Part shown: positions 33,907 through 46,083 of the stretch, one piece after another
How positions within the stretch are numbered: position 1 is the stretch's first letter
Layout: every line of letters begins with the position of its first letter
Source of the DNA: Astropecten irregularis
Taxonomy: Eukaryota; Echinodermata; Asteroidea; Paxillosida; Astropectinidae
Length of the DNA: 64,000 nucleotides
Direction of reading: 5' to 3'
Assembly: GCA_963971285.1 (NCBI GenBank)
Contig: OZ020255.1
Location: 8,824,931 to 8,888,930, forward strand
Notes under the pieces: model-generated
The model's input: the letters and a program-made list of their open reading frames with translations, nothing else
What the model was told of the DNA's origin: nothing
Databases searched by the model: none
Made by a program: the position numbers and the translations under genes

Positions 33907-34920
33907 CTAAACATTGTGCACTGCACATCATGCACATTTATGTACATTATACAAGTAACTTGTTTGTAGGCAGACCGCCATTAATTAAAAAAACATGCAA
34001 ACATAGTGTACCTTGATTAATCAGGCTCGCTCAATCATCACATCTCCAACAAAAAATTAAAAATCCCAAATCCATCATGGCACGTTGCCGGACGGCTCGC
34101 AAGGCAACAACAAAAACAGTCCCAAAACGTCACACAGGATAATCCATGCATAAAAATCGGTCAGAAGAAGTCAGACAAGATCATGTATTAAACATAATAC
34201 TAATGCTACAGTACAGTATAATATTCATTCATTATGAGACCAACCCTAGATATAAATGTGGCCAGACGTCCAAGCACCCAACGTGATACCAAACACAGAG
34301 TAATGAGCAAACACCAGGAAGAAAAAAAAAACGTACTGAATAATTTATCTGACAATTTATAAATAGCCAGCCCTGAAACGAAACAAAAATAAAATCAACT
34401 TTAATAATACAGGTCCCTGTGTGGGCAATTTGCGCATGTATCGTTGACAATATCTACACTGTGAGACGGTTAAATTGAAGAAAAAAAACACTCCCGTATT
34501 CATACGGGAAATGACGGTCGTTTGCTTGCTATAAATTTCTTAATTTCTCAATGCTTTACTATCTATTCTCATCAAATCTAATCTGTAATGTTACCGCAGA
34601 CTAAAATAAAATTGTGCGAGGATTCTTCTTGAAATAGCATATAATGCTGTAATGAACCACTGCTGAAATGCCAAATACATGTAATTTTTCTTTTCGCTTA
34701 AACTGGTCTAGAAATAGACCTGGTACTGAGTGGAATGGATCTTTATTAAACAAACAAAAAACGTGGATCAAGTGAACAGAAAAACATGCGACTATTGGTT
34801 TTCATCATTTGTATACGGGAATTTTTTCAAACTTATTTTCCATTTTGTTCTTTTTCTTCTTCGTTTTTGGTTGTATTTTTGGGGGAGTTAACATCTTTTA
34901 GGTTTTTTTAAGCTCTGTTG
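33907..34920. other. Unique island, no gene assigned
   Basis: Smooth AT-rich sequence almost free of TACATG words. TTATAAATAG MEF2-type box at 34357-34366 and CTCCCGTATTCATACGGGA hairpin at 34491-34509. Candidate regulatory DNA. Confidence 0.35.
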
Positions 34921-35078
34921 CAATGGGAGACTTTGGAGAACCGGTCTTCAAGTCAACAGCGCACATGCACATGCACACACGCACGCACGTGCAAAACAGC
35001 GGCGCATGCTCACAATTGCGCGAGCATGGTTTGCGCGCGCGCTGTTGACTCAAGACCAGTTCTCCTAAGTTTCCCATT
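34921..35078. mobile_element. CAATGGGAGACTT hairpin element, copy 2
   Basis: Same arms (GGAGAACCGGTCTTCAAGTC / GACTCAAGACCAGTTCTCC). The loop is longer, with CACATGCACATGCACACACG and GCGCGAGCATGGTTTGCGCG. Confidence 0.8.
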
Positions 35079-35882
35079 CTTTTACCTGGGGGAAAAATCC
35101 AAAAGGTGGAAGGCCAACAATGTATCTTAAGGAATCTTAGATTGACAAGCATCCTAATGTACAAACTTGTACAAAACCAAAATTGTAGATCTTCCTATAA
35201 ACCGGCACATTGTACATGTACATGTATAATGTATGCACACTGTATTGCGAACCCACCGTGTATGGATGTAACCGATGTAATGTACACATACAGTATGTCA
35301 TACAAAAATCAACATACATGTACAATATGTGTATGACAACCCTTTCCTTATCCATGCCCCCTCCCCTAATTGTATGCTCCACCCCCTCCCCCTTCTCCCC
35401 CACACTCCAACCCCCCCCCCCTCCCACCCACTCACTCCCTCCCACCACACCCAAAAAAAACCTTGTTTACATGATCGGCACCATACATGTATATCCGCTT
35501 CCCAAACTTTTCAGTAGATTATTGTTTATTTTAATTAATCAATACAGTAAATTATGTGTGATGACTGCGCTCGACTCTAAAGATTGCAACAACAGGCCAC
35601 CTCGATTCCCCTACCGCGGTGCTACAACACCCCCCACCCTTCCCCTCCTCCGAGCTCACTCCCAGCTCCCAGCTCCCAGCTACGGAGTATTTTCCTTGTA
35701 TTATCGGCTGGCCTGGGCCTGCTTGCCGTCGCCGATTGGAATACTCCATGCGCGATCGTGCAGGGTATGTGTATAATATGAGAAGGTCCTGGACACGGTG
35801 AAGAGCGGACGGACAAGAGCGAGAGCGAGAGTGCCTGGATCGGTGCTTGGCGGCAAGAGGAAATGCAAGCCTGTTAATCAAT

Positions 35883-35914
35883 CTAAATATAGACTGGCCG
35901 GCTGCTATATTTAG
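35883..35914. promoter_or_regulatory. Inverted pair of MEF2-type boxes
   Basis: CTAAATATAG (35883-35892) and CTATATTTAG (35905-35914) are exact complements with centres 22 bp apart, in GC-rich unique DNA (ACTGGCCGGCTG between them). Each fits YTAWWWWTAR, the MEF2 consensus. Upstream 35690-35830 is unique and GC-rich with GGAGTATTTTCC / GGAATACTCC. Confidence 0.45.
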
Positions 35915-36272
35915 CTCCGGCCCTGAGCCTGTGTTGTAGTATGTGTATATAGTGTATGTAGACTCTGTATAGTGTGTGTGTGTACTGTGTGCTAGTATTG
36001 GCCAGTCGCTCTCTTGTCAAAGAGCGTATGCCTGCAGCTTTCAGGGACGTGTCATGGTTTGCATTTCAGCTATGTAATTGTCTACATGTACATCCGTGTG
36101 TTTACATACATGTACTGTAGGCCTACATACTGAATACACTACAGTACACATGTTATGTATGTTTACATGTTTTTAAATATCATATTTACAGTATACAATA
36201 CACTACATACTGTACACATGTAGCAAGTACAAAATAATGGAACATTTCTGTTTTTTCTATCTCAGAGCTCGA

Positions 36273-36600
36273 AAAAATATCCACTAGATCGTGGACCGAG
36301 TCTAGTGATTTCAGTGTAGGTCTAGTAAAGTGTGTACTGCACTAGTCTGGCTGTCTAATGATTTTTGTTTCCTTGCACAATTAAAATGGTGCCTAAATTG
36401 ATAATTTTGTGGCTTTATATCTTACTGTAAGAAATATACATGTAACACAAACAAACATGTTATTCCAGTCACACAAAGTGACACAATAATGCATATTATA
36501 ATTACTGTTTCCCATACATGTATGCCACAGATCTAGTGAAAAAAGTTCAGGTCTAAAAAAATGATTCAGTTTTACTAGACCTGCCGTTCAGAGCTTTTTT
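36273..36600. repeat. TCTAGTGA-rich repeat, uninterrupted copy
   Basis: Contains ATCCACTAGATCGTGGACCG, GAGTCTAGTGATTTCAGTGT, GTGTACTGCACTAGTCTGGC and AGTTCAGGTCTA. The same blocks flank the TTAA element at 51.0-51.6 kb, so this copy shows the empty site. Confidence 0.7.
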
Positions 36601-36619
36601 TTCACGAAATTCAAGGCCT

Positions 36620-36851
36620 GGGGCCAATTTCTTGGAGCTGCTAAGCACAACAATTTCCTAAGCACAAAAATGTCTTGCTCAGTAAAACAAACCATATCAT
36701 TTGATATTCATGGTCAGCGAACAACTGCCAAAGAACAATCACAAGTGATACACATCACATGGAAATTTGGTTGTTAATCCTGTTTTTATTAAAGACAGAA
36801 ATGTCTTGCTTAGCAAATGTTTGTGCTAAGCAGCGCCGTGAAATTGGCCCC
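36620..36851. mobile_element. GGGGCCAATTTCATA element (CWG-target group)
   Basis: Starts GGGCCAATTTCTTGGAGCTG, ends GTGAAATTGGCCC, with CTG on both sides. The internal sequence is homologous to the 2.7-kb copy. Confidence 0.85.
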
Positions 36852-37389
36852 TGTATCCTATTCCTGTACTAGACCTACCTGTATAGTGGAGTTTCCGTCA
36901 TGGCACGCTACGCTACTAAACAAAGGTTCCCAACCCTGGGTTCCTGGTCCAGTTCCCATGGACCTATTTATAAATCTAGATATGAATAGCCGAATAATAA
37001 AAAAGACTACTCCCAAACTTGCTGTGCCACATCGGGGCCGACCTTCCCCTTCATTCACAATACGACACAATGCTGGGCCGTGTATTAAAGGGGAGGGAAA
37101 TCGCAAATTGTGATCATCTACCTCCCAAGGTTTATTCAAAGGTCGTCGTGCACACACAAAAAATAGAGGAGAGAGCCAAAAGAAAACAATTAGCACAGTG
37201 TAGTACGGGCCAACGGTTTCCACAAATAAACATATTGTGCATGTACATGTACACAGTGCGGATGAGTTTTAATAGTGAGAAGCTTCACTGAGTGTATTGC
37301 TCCAAGTCTATGGGTGTCATTTTTATATCATGCAGTATTGTACATTTACTGATGTGGTCCTAATTTCTTCATTTCTTAATGAAAAGCCA
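36852..37389. other. Unique island, no gene assigned
   Basis: CTATTTATAA (36964-36973) next to GATATGAATAGCCGAATAAT. Frames on both strands of ~100-120 codons have no family likeness. Confidence 0.35.
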
Positions 37390-37633
37390 GGGGTCAATTT
37401 CATAGAGCTGCTTAGCACAAAAATTCGCTAAGCATGACATTTCTGTCTTTAATAAAAACAGGATTAACAACCAAATGTCCATGTGTTGTGTATCACTTGC
37501 AATTGTTTTTTTGCTGTTGTTCGCTGACCACGAATATGAAATTGAATTTTCAATGGTGGTTTATTTGATTGGACAAGCCATTTTTGTGCTTGAAGCAATT
37601 TTTTATGCTAAGCAGCGCTATGAAATTGGTCCC
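37390..37633. mobile_element. GGGGCCAATTTCATA element (CWG-target group), inverted
   Basis: Starts GGGTCAATTTCATAGAGCTG and ends CTATGAAATTGGTCC. The flanks are CAG on the left and CTG on the right, one mismatch in the target duplication. The interior runs in the opposite direction to the 36.6-kb copy, so the pair 36620-37633 can fold back. Confidence 0.8.
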
Positions 37634-37802
37634 TGGCCAGGCTTAGCAGCTTCTGTAAATTTTCCATGTTTTGGAAATTTTTATATGAAGTTCACTCATT
37701 CCAATTTCATGATTTGAAGCTGGGCAATTCATATGTTTAGACTATAATGTTGGCAGGACTTCAATCTGGCTAGGGGCTTAGCTTTAGTGATTTAATCAGC
37801 TC

Positions 37803-38053
37803 CAAGGCAATGACCAGGGGCACTGAGGCAAAGACCAGGGGCACAAAGGCAAGGACCAGGGGCACTGAGGCAATGACCAGGGGCACCGAGGCAATGACTA
37901 GGGGCACCAAGGCAATGACAAGGGGCACCGAGGCAATGACCAGGGGCACCGAGGCAATGACCAGGGGCACCGAGGCAATGACCAGGGGCACTAAGGCAAA
38001 GACCAGGGGCACCAAAGCAATGACCAGGGGCACCGAGGCAATGACCAGGGGCA
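37803..38053. repeat. 21-bp minisatellite (CAATGACCAGGGGCACC...), ~12 units
   Basis: Twelve head-to-tail units whose consensus is CAATGACCAGGGGCACCGAG plus G. Because 21 is a multiple of 3, both strands stay open (MTRGTEA repeats on +), but that is a by-product. Related to 46440-47600 and 60075-60700. Confidence 0.9.
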
Positions 38054-38480
38054 GAAAGTTTATAATTCTATCTATCATGTATAACAGTATTTTCCAGGAT
38101 GTCAAAATGCCAAGTAACACTGCTTTCTATAAGATACATACTTAAATTCTATAAAAAAAAAAAAACATAAATAAATTGTGCTCATGATCCGCAAAATTGC
38201 ATATTTCTTTTTTTAAACATTATGACTATAAATGACTTCAAATTCTCATAAATGCAATAAAAACATCCAACTGCATTTAAATCGTCAACAAAAATGGAAA
38301 CCAAAACAAAAATACATCAAAATCCATGAGCACCAACTTCATCCCGGATAAGAGATTCTTGTAAAAATAACAATTCCGTTCGGCACAATGGGCTGATTGC
38401 ATTCAACTGAGCACGAGCATGTGACAAAACTAAACACACACACGAGACATATTGATATTATAAGGCACAAAGCAAAACGT

Positions 38481-38553
38481 CTATAAATAATTGGCTGTTT
38501 TCCTTGGGATAATATTTTCCCCATCGCTACAGCGACGGCCGCACTAAAAATAA
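38481..38553. promoter_or_regulatory. Two further MEF2-type boxes
   Basis: CTATAAATAA (38481-38490) and CTAAAAATAA (38544-38553) in unique sequence with CGACGGCCGC and CCGCGGCGGCAG beside the second. The four boxes of 38.48-38.99 kb fall in one unique island. Confidence 0.35.
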
Positions 38554-38950
38554 AAAACCGCGGCGGCAGAGGCAGCACTAATGAATGCCTCCAGAATTGT
38601 TTTGACAACGAGGGACTACAAAGAAAAACCCACAATATTGAGAAAAAAAATAAAATAATGTTGAAAAATAAAAATACAAATGCACGGACAATTTTCTCTA
38701 TTCACTTCCCTACGTAAACGTGCGTCCATATATATTATAAATATATATACATATACATGTATATATACATTATATATATAGGAACCTATATACACACAAT
38801 ATATATACACACTATATAGAAAGTGTGTGCACATCAATACGAGCGTAAACCCACGCGAACTTGCAAGATGATACGGCCCGCATTCAGCCGACCGCGGCAT
38901 CAGGAGTTGGCCGGGCGAGAGAGAAAAAACAACCAGCCACTCAGATAGAT

Positions 38951-38992
38951 CTAAAAATAACGGCCGACACAGGCGGCCGTTGCTATTTTTAA
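38951..38992. promoter_or_regulatory. Inverted pair of MEF2-type boxes with CGGCCG arms
   Basis: CTAAAAATAA (38951-38960) and CTATTTTTAA (38983-38992), centres 32 bp apart, with inner inverted arms ACGGCCG / CGGCCGT. A second, GC-framed arrangement like that at 35.9 kb. Confidence 0.45.
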
Positions 38993-39484
38993 AAAAAGCG
39001 GCGCACTTCTCGAATTATCGAGGAGGAGGAGGAAAAAAAGGACGAGCCATGGATGGGTATTGTGTGCACGTACTGTGTAGGTAGTATTAATACTGTACAC
39101 GTACGTGGGCTGTACGTACGTACTACAGTGCTGTACACTGCACAGTGTTACTGTACAACGTACACATGTATACTATAGCACCTGTTAATATTTCATTTGA
39201 TGCATCATAAATCTTTGACAGATGTACAGTGTATTATATCTATGAATATAGCGACGGCATTTAAATGGACAAAAATAAGACAAAAACTTGCATTGAATGA
39301 TATGGGATATTGCAGAGTAATTGATGCTGCAAAAGCTCAGGCTTGTTATTTTTGTCTTGTATTAAGTTTTAATTAAATGCTTTCAGGAAAGGCTAATAAT
39401 ATATTAAGACTGTTAAGACTGTTAATGCACAGCTGCTAGTAAAAATCTCTCTTTGATTTATCAAGACGCAGTAATTAACTTTAA

Positions 39485-39690
39485 AAGGTACAGTACAGGA
39501 TTGGTAACATACCCAAACAGAAATGTGCACAGATTTACGTATAACTTTCAGGAATATGAAGATGGTGCTGGTAGAAACATACCGTTATGTATTTCCGCCT
39601 GAAATTTTGTATTAATCCAGAAATTAATAAAGCACAGACCGAAAACAGTTTTGATCTTGGGATAAGATCAAAACCATTCTTTATAAAACT
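39485..39690. mobile_element. TTAA-family element, truncated
   Basis: Starts after TTAA (39481-39484) with AAGGTACAGTACAGGATTGG and continues through CAGATTTACGTATAAC, CCGCCTGAAATTTTG and GATCTTGGGATAAGATC. The right half is missing. Confidence 0.7.
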
Positions 39691-40137
39691 TGAAATTCTT
39701 TTCAAGTTGTTGTTGTGGGTACTTCTTTTCTTGTGAATTTAGAAAATTGTTTTTGTTTCAGTTGCAATGATGCTCACAATTTTTCCCACTGTATGACTGT
39801 TGTTGAATATTCCACAGTGTGAAACCTACACATTTATCATTAGGCCTACAGTGAGCCTTTTTACACACTAGTACTACTACTATACCTAATGTTATGACCA
39901 TGTGCACTGTTGTACACTGTGGATACCGGTATACATGTATGTAATTCATGTATTCCTTAGACTACATGAACACCCACACATACACATATACAGTGTAACA
40001 TGTAGAGCAGGCCAAAGTCTACAATTATCTGTTTTGACAATGTTAATAAAAAAAACCTTCCAGTTTCTTCCGTCGTCGGATGGGACCCAGAAACAACCCT
40101 TGATTAAAAGCACAACCCTGGAACTGCATGAATATTA

Positions 40138-40510
40138 TACAATGTACATGTTACAAGTACATGTACATTGTACACAGTACATGTACATACATGTAAAGTA
40201 CCAGGGTTGACAGTGAACTTCTACTGACCTCAGCCAGACAGCCAGACAGAGGGGACTATGTATGGACCGGAGCTTGATTCAGCGCGGCCAACAGGTTTTT
40301 ATATTCAGCTAGAATTGTGACAAACGGGTCGAGTCGTATGAGTTTACCGTCAAAACTGGACACTAGGGGAGTCCTGAATCCTGATCAAATATGAACTTCA
40401 CATGAAAAGAATGCATTTATAGTGACATGTACTGTACATTGTACATAGGGGCCTACATGTACTGTACATGTGGGCCTACACTGTACATGTACATTGTAGG
40501 GTGTCTAGAA
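40138..40510. repeat. TACATG / TGTACAGT tract
   Basis: Clusters of GTACATGTAC and ACTGTACA at 40141-40200 and 40425-40500, separated by unique sequence. Similar short clusters: 2331-2350, 27600-27690, 29995-30052, 35208-35325, 36075-36230, 39060-39170, 40640-40700, 43845-44060, 51845-51955. Confidence 0.8.
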
Positions 40511-40782
40511 CACAGCAAGCTGGGTGTCAACAAGACAACCAGACATGATCCATCTGGCTTTACACATGTATAATAAAACCCTGTGCCATGTGTATTCATT
40601 ACTTGTATGCATTTATAACATTCGGACCAAGTACACCCCTGCAGTATTGGGCCTACACGTACACGTGTACATTATGTACATTACACGTTACTAATGTACA
40701 CAGAGTACAGTACATAATGTAATAGAAAATTTGCATGTGAGTCTACCCAATCCAAAATACTGTACATGTATATACTGATGTA

Positions 40783-40950
40783 CAATAGCGCTTTGCACTA
40801 ATGACGTCAAAAAATACCCGGATGTCAGACAAACATTGTCTCACACATGTACATGTAGTGTACATGGACACGCACACACACACACGTTTGCATGGTTGCA
40901 ATGTTTGTCTGAGCCGGTGCTATTTTAAGCTCAAGTGCGGAGCGCTATTG
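40783..40950. mobile_element. CAATAGCGCT element, related third copy
   Basis: TACAATAGCGCTTTGCACT ... AAGTGCGGAGCGCTATTGTA. The interior TGACGTCA, CCGGATGTCAGACAAACATT and ATGTTTGTCTGAGCC form a second inverted pair around a TACATG and CA repeat. Confidence 0.65.
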
Positions 40951-42061
40951 TACATATGACATGTATGTAATTTAGTGCATACATGTACCAGGTAAAGTTG
41001 TTGCAATGCATTACCTGTAATGTACATGTACATCATGAGTGGCTATTTGTCAACCCCTGGTGGACTGTGCCTGGTGCCCATGGGATATCCCTGTGTGTAG
41101 AGGTTAGCAGGTTACCAGTTAAAATCTGCCAACTGGTTGACAAAATAGTCCTTGATTATAAAATTGTTGGTACCGGTATGCTAATTTCAAAATCGCTGGT
41201 CGGTGAGAAGTCTTGTTCAGTTGACACATGTAGTTTAACAGCAACCGCGACATGGAGATCCGTACACAAAATTAGGCCTACCCGTTAAGCAGTGCAATGA
41301 ATCTGTACCCGCCTCCAGGGTTTAAGGTTTCTCAAAAAAGGTCTGTAACCCGAATCTAAACTTAGCAAATCTCGCCCCCGGGGCTGGAAAATTTCTCCAA
41401 CTTTCAATATAAACCAGTCCCCTATAAATTTCACACACACACGTACACAATTTGCGAGTTTTCTTCCAAAATAACAAAAAACCACTTTCAAAAGTTTGAA
41501 CTTCTGACATTTGTGGAGGGCTAACTAGTGTAAATATCATCTTCCTGGTGCAGCATGCTTAGTGCTTACTAGGCATATAATTAATTGTCGAGTTAAAATG
41601 CAAGATTTTAATCCCCTTGCAACAGACCGACCCGACCGAGAGAAAATTGCGATCGCCCCAATCGAGCTTATTGACTGTTCCGGGACTCTGGGTCAAACTT
41701 CAACGATGACAAGTACACAAAGAAAAAAATAAATAAAAACTAGAGAATCATAGAAGGATATGTGTACGAATTCACCCGGCCTACATCAGCCTGCCTGCTT
41801 CTTTTTTTTTTTTCGGTGACATTTGTATTTAAAGCGCCATGTGCAAACAAGCATAGCGGCTCGGAGATCTATCTTCCGACTGGCAATATGGGGCAGGTTG
41901 AAAAGTTCAGACTTTCAGGACAAATACATAGTACCTGGGTGATCATACATAATTTGTATGCACTTGGCCCTAATGAGCCGTAGACACTCATGACACTACT
42001 CTTTACATGTACATGATTATTATTATGTCCCTGTGACTGTCCCCTTCCCATTCAACACTCC
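40951..42061. other. No gene seen: unique DNA
   Basis: No coding frame with splice support. A T run with pyrimidine tract at 41800-41813. Confidence 0.45.
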
Positions 42062-42725
42062 TGCACAAACAACTAGGAGAAACCGAAAGACAAACAAACA
42101 AACAAACAAGGAGAGACCGACAGACAAACAAACAAACAAACAAACAAAGAGAAACCGACAGACAAACAAGGATAGACCAACAGACAAACAAACAAACAAA
42201 CAAATGAGAGACCAACAGACAAACAAACAAACAAGGAGAGACCGACAGACAAACAAACAATGAGAGACCGACAGACAAACAAACAAACAAACAAACAAAG
42301 AGAGACCGACAGACAAACAAGGATAGACCAACAGACAAACAAACAAACAAACAAAAGAGAGACCGACAGACAAACAAACAAACAAGGAGAGACCGACAGA
42401 CAAACAAACAAATGACAGACCGACAAACAGACAAAAAACAAACAAACGAGAGACCGACAGACAAACAAACAAGGAGAGACCGACAGACAAACAAACAAAT
42501 GACAGACCGACAAACAGACAAAAAACAAACAAACGAGAGACCGACAGACAAAAAAACAAACAAGGAGAGACTGACAGACAAACAAACAAGGACAGACCGA
42601 CAGACAAACAAACAAATGAGAGACCAAAAGACAGACAAAAAACAAACAAACGAGAGACCGACAGACAGACAAAAAACAAACAAGGAGAGACTGACAGCCA
42701 ACCAACCAACCAAACAAACAAACAA
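42062..42725. repeat. AGACAAAC / GAGAGACCGACAG compound repeat
   Basis: Stretches of (ACAA)n of 2-6 units alternate with GAGAGACCGACAGAC or GATAGACCAACAGAC. Open frames of 200-256 codons on the - strand (CLFVCLSV repeats) follow from this and are not genes. Confidence 0.9.
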
Positions 42726-42879
42726 ACAAATTTGCTGCTGAGTTTCAAAATGTAAGACTGTAGCTTTCTGCATTGTACATTTACTTCAAAGCATACAACC
42801 TTTACCTTCTACCGAATCCAATCCTAAAGCCCATCCCTTTCACACAAACAACAAAATGTGCTGGGTGGCTATTTGCTTT

Positions 42880-43110
42880 TAATTCTGAACAGCCTGTTTT
42901 TGCAAAATTTGGACAGTCTGTTTCGGACAGCCTGTTCGGTGCTTGTTTTTGGACTTGTAAGGTTGTTGTTTGCAGTTCTGGACAGTGTGCCATTTTTGGA
43001 GAGCCTGCCAACAACTGCTGTTTTAGACAGCTTGTCCAATGCCGTTTCGGACTGCCCTCGCCCGTTGAAGCGAGCTTGCCGTTTGGGAAACGGCATCTGC
43101 TATCAGTAAT
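42880..43110. repeat. Degenerate GACAGCCTGTT repeats
   Basis: Imperfect repetition of GGACAGCCTGTT / TTTTGGACAGTCTG / TTAGACAGCTTGTCC at irregular spacing. Adjacent to, but different from, the preceding repeat. Confidence 0.5.
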
Positions 43111-44097
43111 GTACATATCAGCCTGTTTGTTGTTGATTCAAACACCTTGTTTGCTGCTCAAGTGTAAAACAACCTGTTTGCTATTTTGGGTATCCGAATG
43201 ATATAGTAATTCTACAATCAAATTTAATGACTAACATATTTTGTTTTGACATTCCAAACAAACAAAAATCCCACAACATAAACGATTTCTGAAATTTACG
43301 CCACTGGCCCCAACTGATGTTAACCATCGCTCATTTTTGTTCAATAAATTATTCCGCGGGGAGCCTGTTTTTTGACACGAAATGTTCCCAATGACAAAAT
43401 AGTTCGCAGAAAAACTGAAAATAACGGAGATTATCAACGAGACGGGCTCCGGCAACATGGCCTACGGACACAAAGCAATGTGCCCTCGTCACTCCACTGT
43501 CATGTCATACAATACATACATGTACATATTACAGTGTACATTATATCGAACTGTGAAACATAGCATGTAGTGCTATGAACTGTCTATATGCATGTGACGC
43601 ACACATTTATTTATTTCTATAATTCAAGGCTGTATGAGGTGAATGATCCCCTACAGTGGCGCAGTGAGAGTGAACATGTTCCCCTCCATGTACATTGTAT
43701 TGTACACAAAAAACCATCAATCAATAAACATACAGTGGATAAAGTACAGTATACATAACACATACAATGACAATCGGTCTTGTGGAAAGGACGCGAACAT
43801 TTTATAAGCGCACATGGTTCTGGGTGCTACACATAATGTGTATACGGTACATGTACATGTACATTTGGGAAGTTGGAAGATGGGCTTAACCTATAACCTT
43901 CAAATTCCCTCTCTGGGATTTGGCAACATGTTGTCGGATTTTGCTCAACTCATTTTGCGGGTTTATGTACACTGTAAAAAATTGCAGGCTTACCATGTAC
44001 ATGTAGAACTAGAAGTATGTACATGTACAGTACGTGTACTGTGTACACATGTGTACAGTTCTGGATGCAATAGATTTGAATGTTGGCAGGCATGCAA

Positions 44098-44235
44098 CTT
44101 GGACATAACAAAAAAAGAGGAAATTCCCATCTTTACCATACTTTGTACAGTGTTTCTCACTTTTCAATGGCATAAGAGTAAGACTGAAGTGGAAAAAAGA
44201 GGAAATCAGCTGATCCAAAGAAAAGTTGCATGCCT
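44098..44235. mobile_element. GGCATGCAACTT element, copy 2
   Basis: AGGCATGCAACTTGGACATA ... AAAGTTGCATGCCT, same order as 4976-5113 with the same GAAATCAGCTGATCC block. It causes part of a long but spurious open frame on the + strand here. Confidence 0.75.
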
Positions 44236-44512
44236 GTGTTGGGAGACGGGTTTCAACCTGTATAAATTTGAAAGGATTCTACAGGAAATGTTGTTGGACT
44301 TTGCTAGACAATGTCAACAAAAAATTGCAGGATTGAAAACTGCAGAACATTTTGTTAAATTTCTTTTCCTTGGATCCAGTTTATCAATAGACCCTTCCGG
44401 CTTTGCTCTTAAGCCCCGCCCACCTTAGCCACACCCACCTTAACACCACCTTAGACCGAGATAATGACTGAGACAACGACCAGTATCAATCGTCGTAAAG
44501 CTTTTGCATCCT

Positions 44513-44700
44513 TCAATAGGGCTCAGCGCTCGTGCTGTCACATTCAGATGTTCAGACAAACAAGTCGAACGTTGCCCAATTAACTTACACTTAAACGTTG
44601 TGAAATTTGTCTGAACATCCGGGTACATGTAATTATAGCTGTCGATATATAAGGGCGTATTATATAAATAGCTCGAGGCCTCGAGCGCAGAGCCCTATTG
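44513..44700. mobile_element. CAATAGNGCTC element, copy 2
   Basis: CAATAGGGCTCAGCGCTCG ... GAGCGCAGAGCCCTATTG. The interior CACATTCAGATGTTCAGACA, GAACATCCGGGTACATG and AAGGGCGTATTATATAA. A palindrome GCTCGAGGCCTCGAGC sits near the right end. Confidence 0.7.
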
Positions 44701-44989
44701 GTCAATGCGCATCTAGCCTAGTGGTATTTTTGGAAGCTATGTTTGTAAGTATGACCCGAAACTTAAGCCCAGCAACTCCTGCACAGTATACGCTCACATC
44801 AGCATTCACGTCATTCAGTATTGAATTCATGCACAATTCACAGGAAGTACCCAACCCCCGTTTTCTTTTATTGAACCAGATGAATACATACGTATATTTT
44901 GTATTGAAAACCTTTTTATTAGACCTACTGCATGGGTGTATTTTTAATGGGTTTTTTTTACTCCAGTGGCCAACTTTCACTTTTAGTGA

Positions 44990-45206
44990 ACCCTAACCCA
45001 CACAATATCCATACTATGCCACAGTTTACCACACATGGTTTTTCCTGTGGTACAAACCGTACATGTAAGTGTGGTATCCTGAATACCGTAATACACCACA
45101 GTGTTGGTTGGTGTGGTAATGTGTGGTTTATGATCCAGTTTCCCTTAAGAGGTGGTAATACATGTATGTGGTAAGCAGCTCTTGCCTTGTGTGGTACAGA
45201 GGGTTA
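44990..45206. repeat. TAACCCT repeat, single unit, inverted
   Basis: Complement of the 31.4-kb unit: CCCTAACCCACACAATA ... GTGTGGTATCCTGAATACCG ... GTGGTAAGCAGCTCTTGCCT ... AGAGGGTTAG. Confidence 0.65.
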
Positions 45207-45308
45207 GCATTAATGTGAATATGTACATGTACTATACGTCACTGGTTTATGGTCTTTTCTTCTTTCATTTTTTTAATACAATGGCCAGGTATAGGAAAAC
45301 AGGCACCA

Positions 45309-45472
45309 GGGGTCAGATTCAAAAAGACCTACAATCGATCATGACTCGAGTTACGAAGGATAACCCACCTATCCTACCAGGGTTTCCCCTTAACTTTTTT
45401 AGGGCTGCAATGCATCATAAGTCCCACAATTGATAGTATTAAAGTTACGATGAGTTTGGTGAAATCGACCCC
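45309..45472. mobile_element. TAACTCGAGTTACG hairpin element
   Basis: CAG|GGGTCAGATTCAAAAAG ... GGTGAAATCGACCC|CAG. The interior has ACTCGAGTTACGAAGGATAA and GGGCTGCAATGCATC, as in the other copies. Confidence 0.75.
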
Positions 45473-46083
45473 AGGTTCAGTGTATAATACACTGTACATG
45501 TGGCTGACCAAGAAAGGTTCAGTATAAACAGTACTGTACCATACCATACGATTCGGGACCTCGGATCAGTCTAAACACGGACAAAAAGCATAAATGCCAA
45601 ACAACCATTAGGAAAGAAAAAAAAGAAAATTAAAAATCTGAGCCCACCCTCCTAATGTCGAGCATCTCTTTCAAAGTCGGAGATATTTCTGAAAAATTTC
45701 TATCTGTACAGTAATGGCTTCCCCTGCCTTAAAAGCTTTTTTCCTTTCAGGTTTCACTCAATCAATCTTGCGCTCTATATATTATATCCATGGTTTTTCT
45801 TCAAATTAAGTTAGCGTAGACGAATATGACAGATGGAATCAGCATATATCTATCTACACTGTGACGCATTTTAAATATAATGTAGCACTTAGAACCTGTA
45901 ACTTGGTAGTTATTATGGATATTAAATATGGATAGTTCTGGTTCAGAATCTTTAATAATTAAATCGAAATTTTTTTTGGTTGGAGACGAAAGGAATTATT
46001 GGGAAAAGATCAAAAATGCACAAATCTGCATATAAATTCGGAGAGCCACAAAAGTTCTACATACATATAGGAGCAATGCAACT

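Larger units (their letters stand above)
38054..39480. other. Unique island with four MEF2-type boxes; no confident gene
   Basis: The - strand frame 38635-38339 includes an internal Met with a hydrophobic stretch (CLIISICLVCVFSFV) and then CNQPIVPNG, reminiscent of the start of a sushi (CCP) module, but it stops after 22 residues and no donor is visible. TATATA repeats at 38725-38815. Confidence 0.3.

Noticed and set aside
35210..35776. 188-codon + frame
   Set aside because: Runs through TACATG and C-rich low-complexity DNA; overlapping frames are open on both strands.
42003..42773. Open frames of 218-256 codons on the - strand (CLFVCLSV repeats)
   Set aside because: They arise from (GTTT)n-type tandem DNA open in all three frames; no start context, splice or domain support.
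43814..44428. 204-codon + frame
   Set aside because: It passes straight through the GGCATGCAACTT transposon copy and TACATG tract; no domain resemblance.
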